From assembly GCF_040939455.1 (NCBI RefSeq), contig NC_134116.1, positions 46,577,400-46,641,399 on the forward strand: a stretch of DNA of 64,000 nt, given 5' to 3'. The notes beneath the pieces are model-generated. The model was given only the letters and a program-made list of their open reading frames with translations, made no database searches and was not told the DNA's origin. The stretch's first letter is position 1; every line of letters begins with the position of its first letter. Shown piece by piece: positions 1 to 11,640 of this stretch. The position numbers and the translations under genes are program-made. This DNA is from Microcebus murinus (lineage: Eukaryota; Chordata; Mammalia; Primates; Cheirogaleidae).

Positions 1-911
1 CGATAATTAGAGATGAACATTTTTTCATGTTTATTGGTCATTAATCTATCTTCTTTTGAAAAGCTTCTGTTCATGTGTTTGCCCATTCTTTAATGGAGTT
101 GTTTGATTTTTTTCTTGCTAATTTGCTTGAGATCTTTATAGATTCTTCTTATCAGCTCTTTATTGTATGTATAGCATGTAAACATATTCTTCCATTCTGT
201 AGATTGTCTATTTGCTCTGCACAGCCAAGATTTTAAATTTTTTAATTTAATCAAGTCCCATTTATTAATTTTTATTGTTGCTATGATTGCCATTGGGGTC
301 TTTATAAATTCTTTGCCTAGGCTGATCTCTACAAGAGTTTATCCAACATTTTCTCCTAGAATTCTTATAGTTTCCTGTCTCAGTATTAAGTCTGTTATCA
401 ATCATGAATTAATTTTTCTAAAAGATGAGATATAAAGATCTTATTCCAATCTTCTACATATAGCTATTCAATTTTCCAAGAAACATTTATTGAATAAGGA
501 TTCTTTTCCCCAGTGTATAATACTGTCTACTTTTTGAAAGATAATATGGCAATATGTGGATGGTTTTGTATCTGGATTCTCTGTCCTGTTCCATTGGTCT
601 ATGTCTCTATTTTTGTGCCAGTATTATGCTGTTTTGGTTACTGTAGCCTTAAAGTATAGGTTGAAATCTGATAGAGTAATGTCTCCCAATTTGTTCCTTT
701 TGCTTAAAGTGGCTTTGTCTATTCAGGGTCTGTTCTGGTTCAATGCATAGCATAGAATTATTTTACCTATATCTGTGAAAAATGACATTGGTATTTTGAT
801 GGGGATTGCATCCAGTGTGTAAATCACTTTGGATAGCATGGACATTTTAACAATGTTGATTCTGCTGATCCATCACCATGATATATTTTTCTATTTGTTT
901 ACATCATCTTC
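1..911 (-). mobile_element. L1 fragment, ORF2 3' part, 5'-truncated, runs off left edge
   Basis: Read on the minus strand, this is the late part of L1 ORF2, running from reverse-transcriptase/thumb sequence (about 700-911) towards the C-terminal region (about 1-300). A 67-residue open piece at 90-293 contains [11 protein letters not shown] and NRQSTEWKNMF, which match the young L1 copies elsewhere in this window ([21 protein letters not shown]). Other stretches are broken by stops and frameshifts. Similarity to the young copies stops near 911, just after the segment equivalent to 'catctgtttacatcctctg', so the element is 5'-truncated there. Its 3' end lies outside the window. It is a dead copy. 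Confidence 0.9.
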
Positions 912-1075
912 AGGACCCTATCACCAGCCAAATCTGTTTCCTTTCTCTTATTGTTAAGCCACTTGCAGATCTCCTTGGGAGCTTCCTCATTCTCTCCAGA
1001 AAGCCTCATGATGTGAGTAATAATCTGTTCACAATCTCTTGCTGTATATGTGACATCATTGGTCTCAACATCTAA
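912..1075 (-). other. Exon-like or pseudogene-like segment of unknown origin
   Basis: Minus strand only. About 57 codons are open with a protein-like composition; pieces read VLDVETNDVTYTARDCEQ and EEAPKEICKWLNNKRKETDL. Just upstream on that strand lies a pyrimidine-rich run ending ctgttttag, which resembles a splice acceptor. Downstream the frame reaches the L1 boundary near 911 with no clear donor, then a stop. A different frame just upstream (about 1090-1140) also reads like protein (GLSSAIFMNSFIRET), which would suggest a frameshifted processed pseudogene rather than an exon. I do not recognise the family. Chance openness is possible, though it is less AT-driven than its surroundings. Confidence 0.3.
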
Positions 1076-1079
1076 AACA

Positions 1080-2089
1080 GATTTTTCTAAGTTTCTCGTA
1101 TGAAACTGTTCATAAAGATGGCACTACTCAAACCAAATAGACACTTTATGTTACATAGATACTTTCAATACAAATATATATATCAAGATTGATAACAGAG
1201 AACACACAAAAAAGGAAACAAATTTTTAAAAAGCACTCTATTTCTCTTGAAAGTAAATTTTCAAATCATTTTTAGAAAGCATATCTTTATTTCACATACA
1301 AAAATGAATGTTTATTATACAGTATTTGTAGACACAATTAAAGAAAGTGTTAAACTGGTTATCAGTTAACTTTGTTTCTCTGAAAATGTGACCAAGTCCA
1401 GAGAAAAGTATTTCCCCAGAATAACCTTACATGAGAACAGCTTTGTAAGTGAGATCTAGATGCACAAATAGATTACAGCCAGTGGAATAGTGCTTAAAAC
1501 ATAGTCACTTTGTGTTTTTAGAGAGCTAAAATATAAGTTCACTTGACAGTTCAAAGTGTTAATTATGAAATCTATGCTTTAAACACAGTTTTAGTTTGGT
1601 GTTTTAAAATTAGAATACAGAAAATGGGAGTATAGGACTACCTTTTGTAATCGTTTATAGGTATTTTAAAGGAATCTGTGTTGGATATCTAGGAAAATAA
1701 TTTTTCATTTATATATATATATGTATAAATTCTTCAAATAATGCTATACCAAAATTATGTGCTATTATTGTAAATTGATTCAGAGATATGGTTGTAAGTG
1801 TTATGATCATAAATAAAGTAATTATACTCCCTATCACTACAGCCTTATGTATGTATTCTTAAATAATTAAAGTATATTATTCAAGGCTATGCTATTAGAA
1901 AACTAGATGAATCCAATATAGCTATAAAGTATGCACTGTGCAAAGAACAACATTTTATTTGTGTATGTTATATTTTATATTGTGTATTTTGCATTTTATA
2001 TATTAAAATCATATATATTATGCCTTATGATATACATATATAGTTTCTATTTTTATTAAATATCTTGGATATTTGTATAGGTGAACATA
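1080..2089. other. AT-rich stretch, no feature recognised
   Basis: No open frame of note, no repeat family recognised, and only short AT runs such as 1709-1730. It reads as old neutral intergenic or intronic DNA. Confidence 0.5.
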
Positions 2090-2381
2090 GAGTCAATACC
2101 TAGTATCCATGGGGTTTGCATTTGTGGATTCAACTAACTGAGGATTGAAAATATTCTGGAAAAAATTATGTAGCATTGAAAGTGTATACGCTGATTTTCT
2201 TGTCATTATTTCCTAAACAATACACTATAAAACTATTTGCACATCATTACATGGTATTACTTATCATAAGTAATACAGAGATGATTTAAAGTATACAGCC
2301 TGTGCATTGGTTATATCCATAAATTTTGGTATCTGCGGGAGGTCGTGAAAACAATCGCCCACAAATATGGAGGGATTACTG
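2090..2381 (+). mobile_element. MER2-like Tigger DNA transposon (non-autonomous)
   Basis: About 290 bp. The left end has tagtatccatggggtttgca and 'tgtggattcaactaactgaggattgaaaata'-type sequence. The centre contains 'agtaatacagagatgatttaaagtata'. The right end has ttttggtatctgcgggaggt and an end reading ggagggattactg. The two ends are inverted versions of each other (…ccatgggg / …cacaaatatgg), as in MER2. It is flanked by TA dinucleotides at 2088-2089 and 2382-2383, the target duplication expected for Tc/mariner-type Tigger elements. It has no coding capacity. The family name is from memory of the consensus. Confidence 0.8.
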
Positions 2382-2383
2382 TA

Positions 2384-3245
2384 TATGGTCATATGGTTGC
2401 ACAAACACATAAGCTGCAGCTATAACACTATCACAAACTATAAATATTAGTCCTTTACTGTGATATTTGAATCATTTGACCAGAAGTAGCTAGGTCAGTG
2501 TTTTTCAGAAAATCATCATAGCTCACTATCTAGGGCCATCTTCCAAAGCAAGTAAATTTGCTCGGGATTCAAATGTTCTATATTTGATATCAATAAAAGT
2601 GGAACATTTAGTTTAGGATATGTCTTCTAATATAAAATATTCATTTTAATTTAAACATCACCAGGAGATTTTTCACCTCATGTTCCCATGGTTAATTACT
2701 GAGAATGCTCTCACTTTTCAGAAACCAATGCACAGTCAAAAATAGCTGACACAAATCATTCTAGTCAACGTTCCTTTGAATTTTAAACAATAAAAATTTA
2801 TCCTCTGCTTCCTTAACACATAAGAAATTTAGTACACCCTTAATTTTATTCCACCCTGTCTTTCCCAAGCCACTTCAAAATACTGCTCCATGTGTTATTA
2901 ATCTCACATAATTAATGTCAGGGCATATCTATTATTTTCTACACTGTAATTTTATATTATTTAAAAACTTGATGCTAATAATTGATAATAAATTTAATAT
3001 TTTGAAAATTGCAGACAAATCAACTGATAACTACATAATTATATAAATATTTGTCCAAAGAGAATAAAAAGATATATTTAAACATATATATGTATATATG
3101 TTTTGATACCCCTGTGCTGCTTAAGATTATCCAACTTCTATTTGTGTTCTTTATTACCAGACATCCATTTCTACTTTGTTATGTTTTTCTCCTAGCTTAA
3201 TGAATTTCTGTACTGATTTGAACTCTGTGTATTATTTGGGCAGAA
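2384..3245. other. AT-rich stretch, no feature recognised
   Basis: No gene or clear repeat. A palindromic tatata run lies near 3083-3100. Composition is like the rest of the window. Confidence 0.45.
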
Positions 3246-3254
3246 TAATATTTC

Positions 3255-3655
3255 TTTTTTTTATTTCAGCATATTATGGGGGTACAAATGTTTATGTTAC
3301 ATATGTTGTCTTTGTCCCAGCCAAGTAAGAGCTTCAAGCATGTCCATCCTTCAGACGGTGCACCCTGCACCCATTAGGTGTGAATATACCCATCCCCTCC
3401 TCTTCCCTCCTGCCCAACACCTGAGGAATGTTATTACTCTATGTGCACATAAGTGTTGATCAGTTAATACCAATTTTATGGTGAGTACATGTGGTGCTTC
3501 TTTTTCCATTTTTGTGGTACACGCATCGATGCATGAGTGGATTAGTAAAATGTGGTATATGTATGCCATGGAGTTCTACTCAGCTGCAAAAGACAATGGT
3601 GATCTAGCATCTCCTGTATTATCCTGGATAGAGCTAAATGAACGACAACATTTCT
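3255..3655 (-). mobile_element. L1 3' end with internal inversion (twin-primed insertion)
   Basis: From about 3255 to 3520 the sequence is an antisense L1 3' end: a T-run, then 'cagcatattatgggggtac', then the C-rich complement of the G-rich 3' UTR, up to 'gtacatgtggtgcttctttttcc'. From about 3522 to 3655 the orientation flips. 'catgagtggattagtaaaatg' and atgccatggagttctactca are ORF2 C-terminal sequence in sense. The order fits an L1 that entered on the minus strand with its 5' part inverted. A weak target duplication (atatttcttt / acatttcttt) may flank it. It is a short, dead copy. Confidence 0.8.
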
Positions 3656-3799
3656 TTACATTACCTTTTTAGATTAATCACCTAGTTCTTATCTTTCATT
3701 TTTCCTCTTTTTTGATTGGGATGCTTTTATTTTTAAATTTTGTTAGGATCTATCCTAAACTAATTCTTTCATAATATATATGTGAGAAAAGTGAGTCCT

Positions 3800-4560
3800 T
3801 GTCTCTCTCTATATGACTCCACCTTATTTTCATGCTTGCATGATAAGTTTTTAGGGTAAAAATTTTATATTCAAAACCATTTTTTCTTAGATCATAGAAA
3901 ACTTTGCTTGATGTAATTTGAGTGCTCTCATGAGCAGTCTAATGTTAATATAATTTGTGTTTCCTTGTAATTAACCAAATGTGTTTCTCAGTATAATTTT
4001 CAGGATTTTCTTTCTAGGATTCAGGTTCAGAAATTTCATGTAAATATGTCTAGGTAGAACATAATGTCTATACTATCCAACAAATAATTGACTATTTCTT
4101 AAGCGTAGTAAAATTTTGTTAATTTTAAATTATTTCCCTTTCATGTATTTTTCCCATATTTTTCTTCCTTCATACCTATTTGCTGTGTATGACTCTTTCT
4201 GGAATTATCTATGTGGCTATTAATTTTTCTCACTTTTTTCTCTTTTAAAAAATATTATCCTGGGAAATTTTAAAATGTTACAATTTCTTTTAGTCTTTTA
4301 AAATTATATTTCAACAATATACTTATGTATTTTATGAAGTCATTCTTTTTATTCATTCCCTTTTTCAAAGTTGATAATTCCCAGAACTTTTCTTTACATT
4401 GTATAACTAACTGTGTCTTCTTGACTCCCTTCATGATTTATGAATAAAATCAGAGGTTGATTGTTATTGATAGGTCTTTCCTGCATGTAGTAGCCTACTT
4501 TTTAAATGAGGATTTATTGTAGGTTTTTTTTGTATGCAATTGTTATATTTTGACTGGAAA
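3800..4560 (-). mobile_element. Probable ancient L1M remnant
   Basis: Antisense sequence with phrases such as 'gagcagtctaatgttaata', 'tgtttccttgtaattaacc' and aatatgtctaggtag resembles the inverted body of old mammalian L1M elements. It is heavily diverged, with no open frame and uncertain boundaries. Called from remembered consensus phrases only. Confidence 0.4.
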
Positions 4561-5374
4561 TTTTAAATTTATGATTAATAGGTGAGACGTAAGGAAGCAT
4601 GCTACTTCTCTCACATCTCCATCTCAAGTCAGCAACAACCAAGCATAGAGGGTCTTTGTCTGGTATTACAAAGTTTCACTGGCAGCTCTAACCCCTCTAA
4701 GAAAGATTACATAAAGGGTTTTTGTTTACTTCACATTAGAGAAATATGTCACTGGATAAGTAGAGATGAAGAAAGCAGTGTTAAGGGTAGCCAAATAGTA
4801 TAGAAATTTTGAAGACTCTTTTACAATTAGTTTAGTTTCTTACCTTGCATTCTTTTTAACATTCTCAGTAACTTTTAACATTCTCAGTAACTAAGCAATA
4901 GGGCTCTGCAATGAATCATGATTCACTCTGAAAAATTTATCTATGTGTTTCTGAGCTGTGGCTTTTTCAAATCTGAGGTATCTGTCTGGAATATCAGTAT
5001 GATTCCAACTGTCTTTACTCTTTTGTAGGTTTCAGTAAAATATTTATTTCACAGAGAATCCCTCAATAGTATTTTTGTGAATATATTTGCATTTCTAATT
5101 CTACACTCTCATTTCAGTGGCTTTTCAGAAGGGAAAAAATCATGTGTGTTCATCTCACCATATTCAAGCAGATGTCTCCATTTTTAAAGAAACTCACATT
5201 CAAAATATTGTTATTAATATTTTGGAAAACCTAAAGAGCAATATTATGTTATTCTGTGCATATACTTAACCTGTGTACCTTTATATGTTTCTTAGGGATT
5301 CTAGTGATCCCAGATATTTTTAAAACAGATATTTTTAAGGACAGTTTTATATATATAAAAAATTGTGAAGACAG
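4561..5374. other. Unclassified stretch with a small tandem duplication
   Basis: No gene seen. A 73-codon open frame at 4582-4803 has no recognisable family and could be chance. A 19-bp unit (ttttaacattctcagtaac) is repeated twice in tandem at 4854-4891. Confidence 0.45.
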
Positions 5375-6480
5375 TATTCTTTTAGATACATACCTAGCAG
5401 TGGGATTGCTGGGTCATATGATAGTTCTATTCTTAGTTATTTGATGGGTCATATGATAGTTCTACTTTTAGTTATTTGAATAACCTCCATGCTGTGTGCT
5501 ATAGAAAATGCACTAACTTACATTCCCACCAACAATATATTTCTCCACATCCTGACCAACATTTGTTATTGCTTCTCTTTTGATAAAAGCCATTTTTTAC
5601 TTGGGTGTGATTATATCTCTTTGTAGTTTTGATTTGCATTTCTCTAATGACTAAGATGCTGAGCATTTTCCTATATATTTGCTGGCCATTTATATGTCTT
5701 CTTTTGAGAAATGTCTATTTAGATCCTTTACCCAATTCTTAATTATATTATTTGAGTTTTTCCTAAGGAGTTTTTGGAGCTTCTTATATATTCTAGTTAT
5801 TAATCTCTTGCCAGATGCGTGGTTTGCAAATATTTTCTCTCATTCTGTGAGTTGTGTCTTCATTTTGCTGATCATTTCCTTTCTTGTGTAGAGGCTTTTT
5901 TCCTTGATATGATCCATTTTCTCCAATTTTGTTTTGGTTGCCTGTGGTTAAAAACTAGGTTTAGAAGGAAGATACATAAACATAATAAAAACCATTTATG
6001 ATAGATCACAGCTAATGGGGAGAAACTGAAGGTCTTTTCTCTAAGACAAGGATTCCACTTTCACCACAGTTATTCAACATAGTACTGGAAGTTCTAGCTA
6101 GAGCAACCTGACAAGATAAAGAAATAAAGGGCATAAAAATTGGAATGGAAGAATTCAAATTATCCTTGTTCGCAAATGATATGATTCTATATCTAAAGAA
6201 ATATAAAAATTCTACAAAAACTATTAGAACTAATAAACAAATTGAGTAAGTTGTAGGATACAAAAACAATATGCAAAAATCATGTAGCATTTCTATATCA
6301 CTGAATCAGTTCTATATGTCAACAGTAAACAATTTCAGAAAGAAAACAAGAAAGCAGTTCCATTTACAATAGCTACAAATAAAATAAAATATATAGGAAT
6401 AAATTTAACCAAAGTAAAAGGTCTCTATAATGGAACTATAAAACACTGATGATGGGAATTGAAAAGAACATAAAAAAATA
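5375..6480 (-). mobile_element. Old L1 with internal inversion
   Basis: From about 5375 to 5950 the sequence is antisense ORF2 C-terminal region, beginning at 'tacctagcagtgggattgct' and passing through 'aaagccattttttacttggg'. From about 5965 to 6480 it is sense ORF2 reverse-transcriptase sequence: 'gctaatggggagaaactgaa', 'ttcaacatagtactggaagt' and the FADD-equivalent site now reading as FANDMILYL. The junction places the upstream ORF2 part inverted beyond the downstream part, the classic twin-priming arrangement. A 35-bp tandem duplication at 5410-5479 sits inside. All frames are broken. Confidence 0.8.
5410..5479. repeat. Two-copy 35-bp tandem duplication inside L1
   Basis: The unit starting tgggtcatatgatagttcta occurs at 5410-5444 and again at 5445-5479, differing at about two bases (attc / actt). 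It arose after the L1 insertion. Confidence 0.85.
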
Positions 6481-6489
6481 GAAAGGTAT

Positions 6490-7150
6490 TCCATGCTTAT
6501 TAGGTTGTTAACACATCTTTGCAATTGTAATTTGTGCTATAATAAACATTTGGGCAAAAGTGTCTTTTTTACAGAATGTCTTTTTTTTCCTTTGGGTAAA
6601 TATCCAGTAGTGGGATTGCTGATCAACGGTAGTTCTACTTTCAGTTCTTTGAGGTATCTCCATACTGTTTTCCATAGAGGTTGCACTGGTTTGCAGTGGT
6701 ACCAATAGTATATGAGTGTTCCTATCTCTCTGCATCCATGCCAACATTTGTTTTAGGACTTTTTGATAAAAGCCATTCTCACTAGAGTTAGGCGATATCT
6801 CATTGTGGTTTTCATTTGCATTTCCCTGATAATTAGAGATGTTGAACCTTTTCTCAAATATTTGTTGGCCATAAGTCTGTCTTCTTTTGAAAAGCTTCTG
6901 TTCATGTCTTTTGCTCACTTTTTAATGGGATTGTTTGATTTTTTCTTGTTAATTTGCTTGAGTTCCTTATAGATTCTAGTTATTAGTCCTTTATCAGATG
7001 TAAGCATGCAAATATTTTCTCCCATTCTATAGGTTGTGTGTTTACTTTAGTCATAGTTTCCTTGGCTGTGCAGAACCTTTTAAATTTGATCAGGTCCCAT
7101 TTATTTATTTTTGCTGTTGCTGTGATTGTTTTTGCTCTTCTTTATAAATT
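6490..7150 (-). mobile_element. L1 fragment, ORF2 C-terminal part
   Basis: Antisense ORF2 from 'acatctttgcaattgtaatt' at about 6510 to tttataaattc near 7150. It lacks the 3' UTR, so it is truncated or rearranged at its 3' side where it abuts the preceding L1. A 136-residue minus-strand frame (6508-6918) preserves decayed ORF2 C-terminal sequence, including [20 protein letters not shown]. The equivalent of the C-rich knuckle is degraded. The segment ends in short T-rich repeats of ttctttataag at 7140-7205. Confidence 0.85.
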
Positions 7151-7205
7151 CTTTTTTTTTCTTCTTTATAAGTTCTTTATAAGATTGAACTTCTTTATAA
7201 GTTCA

Positions 7206-7769
7206 ATCCTTCATTACATAACCTATTTCATATTTCTTTCTTTTTATTGACTATTTTATAAAAATATAATTTTACAATATTTTTATAATAAGTTATTGTA
7301 GGATGAGCTATTTACTAACTTACTATTATATTATCTGCATTGTGATATTTTAAATAATACAATAAATAGTATTTTATTAGTTAAGTTTTTGTCATATATT
7401 CCCCAAAATAAGATTAACTTCTCCAAATGGAAAAAACATTTTAAAACTCAAAAACAACTAATTGCATTTGGCAAAATTATACATATTTATCTTACCATAA
7501 TTATTCTACTTTATTTTTCACTCTTTTTCCATATTTAGTTTCAAATGATTTATAGAATAATTCTCTTCTCAATACAGTTATTATCTAGTGTCTTCATCTT
7601 AAAAGGAAATAATTTCCTCAGCTTAAATGAACTTTCATCTACTGAGTCATTTATCTGTGCACTCTCTCTCTGTTAGAAAGAGAGAATAATAAAATATTGA
7701 CTACCTTTCATTTCATCTTCTTTTTGAGAAATTCTTATCAGACTTTGGTTCTAGTTCTACAATGTAACA
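7206..7769. other. AT-rich stretch, no feature recognised
   Basis: No gene or repeat family recognised. Short complementary runs at 7662-7685 (ctctctctctgttagaaagagaga) could form a small hairpin. Confidence 0.45.
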
Positions 7770-7779
7770 GAGACTTCTT

Positions 7780-8872
7780 TTTCAAGTCAAGAGTGGTGTT
7801 CAGGTTGCTAAATATAGAGACGGCCTTTCTGTCCTAATCTTCCTTGACCTTTCAGTGGCATTTGACCTAATTGATCATTACTTCTTTAGTTTTATATGAC
7901 CCTACACAACTCTTGGTTGCCTCTTACTCATTGCCCAATATTTGGACATTTCCTTTATATGCTATTCTTAATTTTTTTTGTTTTGTTTTGTTTTTTTACT
8001 TTTAGCTGCCAATCTAGTGTTAAGTGACCCAGGGAAAATAAAATCAAAAGAGGAATTTTTGATTCTCCATTAAATTTGCCCTTTTGGAGTTTTCTCAATC
8101 TCAGCATATGACACTCAGTACTTTGTGCCACATAATTGGCTTAGGACAAAACTTAACATCCCTAGGATTCTTTTTTCTCATTTTCTCTCCTCTTACATTT
8201 GATATTTCAATACCGTCTGTTGGCTCTGTCTTCATCCAAATCTTCTCTGCATGTCTAGTGCTATAATACCACTTTACCTAAGCCAGCAATACTGGTCTCT
8301 CTCCTTCTAGTTTTAAATTTGTATATAGATTATATCACTTTCTTTTTCAAAACTCTCCATCAAATTTAAGTAAAAGCTAACAGGCCCTACATACTTTCTA
8401 TTTTTTCTGATATCTTCTTTGATTCTGGGCTGTAGCCACACTGGTGTCATTTCTGGGGATGCTTCAGGTTGCTTCAGGATGCTTAGGTTGACGTTGGCTT
8501 AGATCCCAAGTAGCAACTTCCTGAACTACTTCCTGTGCTTAGGAAATAAAAACATAAAAATTCAAAACCAAACGAAAGACAAAGACACAACAAAACTACT
8601 TTCCTCAGTCCTTTCAAGGCTGGGTTCTTGTTGTTCATCTCGGATAAAATTTCACTTCCTCAGAGAAGCTTTCACCAAGTGCTCTATCAAAAATAGCCTA
8701 TCAAATGTAGTCATTATCATATACCTTATTTAATTTTTTCATAGAATTCATTTATTTTGTTTATTATTTACTTAGGCACTTGTTTTCTATATCCTCTCAT
8801 TGGAATGTAAATCTATGAATGCACATATTTTGTAATGGTTTGTCTCTGAATTTTCAAATGATTACCCTGCTC
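7780..8872 (+). mobile_element. Fragmented L2 LINE
   Basis: Sense-strand sequence diverged from L2 ORF2 and its 3' end. At 7840-7890, 'tgacctttcagtggcatttgac' and aattgatcatt match the L2 phrase. At 8640-8870 the '…aatttcacttcctcagagaagc…' phrase is followed by an L2-like tail ending in 'ctgctcaataaata'. The middle (8200-8500) is patchy. There are no intact frames. L2 is an ancient mammal-wide family, inactive in primates. Confidence 0.65.
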
Positions 8873-9595
8873 AATAAATAGTGCTAGGAAAATTGAATAG
8901 CCACATGCAGAAACAGGATACCTTTTCCACACTGTATTCAAAAATTAATTCAAAAGGGATTAAAGACTTAAAGTTCAGGTATGAAACCATAAAAATTTTA
9001 GAACAAAAAATAGGAAAAACTTTTCTAGACATAGGCCTAGGGAAAGAATTTATGACTAAGACTCCAAAGGCAAATCAGCAACAACAAAAATAACAAAACT
9101 AAGACTCCAAGGCAAATCAGCAACAACAACAACAACACAGCAACAACAAAAATCAGTTTAAAAAGTTTTGGCACAGCAATCAACAGAGTAAATAGACAAG
9201 CTAGAGAATGAAAGAAAATATGCACAGACTATATAACCAACACAGAGCTAATATATATGGAACCTGCAAAGTACTCAAATCAGTGAGAAAAAAAATGAAC
9301 AACCTCATCAAACAGCGGAAAAATACATGCACAGAAGTTTTTCAAAAGAAAATGGACAAATAGCTAACAAATATATGAAATAATGTTAAACATCACTAAT
9401 CATAAGGGATATTAGAAACTAAGAAAGAGGAAGATTGGAAGTAGAATGAAGGATAAAAACTTACCTATTGAATATAATTAGCACTGTCCTGGTGAAGAGC
9501 ACACTAAAAGCCCTACTAGAGCCTTATACAATGTATCTGTGTAATGAAAATATTTTTACTCGCTTAAAATTCTGAAATAAAAATAAATAAATAAC
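8873..9595 (+). mobile_element. Old L1 3' fragment
   Basis: Starts with 'taatagtgctagga…'-type ORF2 sequence and runs through ctagacataggcctaggg, 'aaaatggacaaatagctaac' and a decayed 3' end ('aaggataaaaacttacctat', cttaaaattctgaaat) to an A-rich tail 'aaataaaaataaataaata'. A 70-residue open piece (8881-9093) aligns with the ORF2 region LDIGxGKEFM. A roughly 45-bp segment (aagactccaaaggcaaatca…) is duplicated in tandem at about 9058-9130, followed by caa-repeats. It is a dead copy. Confidence 0.8.
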
Positions 9596-9599
9596 ATTT

Positions 9600-11295
9600 C
9601 AAAGGTGTTTCATAGCATCATTTGAAATATATATATACACAATACATATTTAATGAGTAATGAGCTATATTCATCCTTTGTGTATTTTTTTCAATTTTAT
9701 AGAAAAATATTATACCTCATTTAATTTGTAATTGCATTTTTGTTATTAGTGGGCTCAAATAGTATACTATATTTTATATATGTAGAGAAAGTAATAAAGA
9801 ATATTAATGTTTTAGGTTTTTGTTTTTATCTTTCTTTTCATTCTCCATGGTTAGAAATCTTTTAAATCAGGTGGGTAAGAAGATATATTTAAAAAATCTA
9901 TATGAAGACTTTCCTTCTCTCCACATATCACAAAGTTTTATTTCTAAGAAATACAACTGTGATCACTAATATAATGTAATTTTGTTGTTTTAGACTCATT
10001 GACTAAATGTTCTAAATTGAAATACCAGGATGATAAGAAAGACAATTACTGATCAATTAAGTCACTCAAAATCAAAGACAATTTGTGCTTCATTAGAAAA
10101 TGAGAGCTATATAAGATGGTTTGGATAGAAACAAGAGACTTATGAATATTGAGCATCATAAAGGGGATTGAAATCAAGATAGTAAAATTCTATATTCAAG
10201 AATTATACTTCATTTCTGATTTTTGATTATGTAAGTTTGCTATGCCAATTTACATTTCCAGTTAGTGGATCTGAGTCAAGTTCGCTTTCCAATTGCTCTT
10301 AAATTTCCCCTCTCCACAGTAGGGGAAATATGCCTATGCTAACATTGCTCAGAGGCCAACATCAACACCAAAGACATGCCATCATTTTTCTTATCATGAA
10401 TATTCTCCCTGTTTAACATTCATGGAATTGAAATTATACAAAACAATGTTTTAATTATGTTGTGATGCTATATTTTAAAATCAAGGACTACCAATTATAT
10501 GCTGCCAATGACTTCATAACATAGAAAAAGCATTCAGTTTCAAATGTGTGAGGTCATGGAAGAGATATTTATATTCTACAGGTTTTGACAGATTTACTAG
10601 AAAAACATGCTGTTTCAAAAGTGTAAAAATGGATACATGTTTCCCATAGCTACAGAGCTCTTTAAAATTATGAATAGAATTTGTCTTATTAGCATATATA
10701 TTTCTGAATACAGAGTTAATGATAAAACCCTTTACCTCCTTTATCAAGTGCTACCTTTATTTATCTAAAATATCTGCATATTTTAACCATAAAACTGTGT
10801 TGTAAGCCATACAAAGATAAAGCTAATTTTAAATATTGAAGTAAAACACCAAAGTTCAGTAAATGAAAAGTTTTGACATGGTATGAATCCTTACTTTTGG
10901 GTAGTATGAGTTGATATTTATATACACACACACATACAAATTCACATACATGCATATATGTATGCAGTATATGTTTCTCAACCTTAAAGACTGTACATAT
11001 GTGCCTTTATTAATATTTTATATACATTAGATTAGATTAGATTTTATATAACATTCTAAAGATTCTCCAAGGAAAAGGGCACAATTATAGTGCTCAGAAT
11101 CACATTTTTTAAATTTTGGCCAGATTCAAAGAATTTGTATTTATTGGTCATACACAGCTATTCTGAAAAACATTGATTTGTGCTGGGTTGACTTTAATTC
11201 TGAAAGAGAAAATAACCATGAAGAAGAAAGTTATCTTTTTGCATGGCTATTGCCACTAACTTAAATTTAATGTACTCCTAACAATAATAAGATTG
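9600..11295. other. AT-rich stretch, nothing recognised
   Basis: No gene, RNA gene or firm repeat identified over 1.7 kb. Open frames on the minus strand at 10514-10747 and 10761-10955 show no family features; the second owes its start to a short tg/ca run (10921-10960). Confidence 0.4.
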
Positions 11296-11299
11296 TAAC

Positions 11300-11480
11300 A
11301 GTAGAGATAGCAGCCCCGGTGTATTGAATGTCTACTATGTTCTAGATACTGTAGCTTGTGCTACAATGTTAGGAGTTAAGTTTATATAACTATCTCTACC
11401 TCACAAATGTGAAAACCTGGAGAGGTTAGGTACTCTTTACAAGTTTATGTTTCATAATACAGGCAAAGTATTTAACCTTT
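11300..11480 (-). mobile_element. MIR SINE fragment
   Basis: The phrases gtctactatgttctagatac and 'acctcacaaatgtgaaaacctg' are the antisense of the MIR core and 3' part. Heavily diverged. Confidence 0.6.
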
Positions 11481-11640
11481 CATTTCAATACAGTAGAATG
11501 AATTCTAGTGTTAAATCAAGGCCAATTTGCTATCATATATTTTATATTTGTGCTAAACTTATCTGTCTGCTACTAAATAAAAACACCTACAACATGCATG
11601 ATGGGTGCAGCTTATGAGGGTCTTAAATATTGCACAGTCT

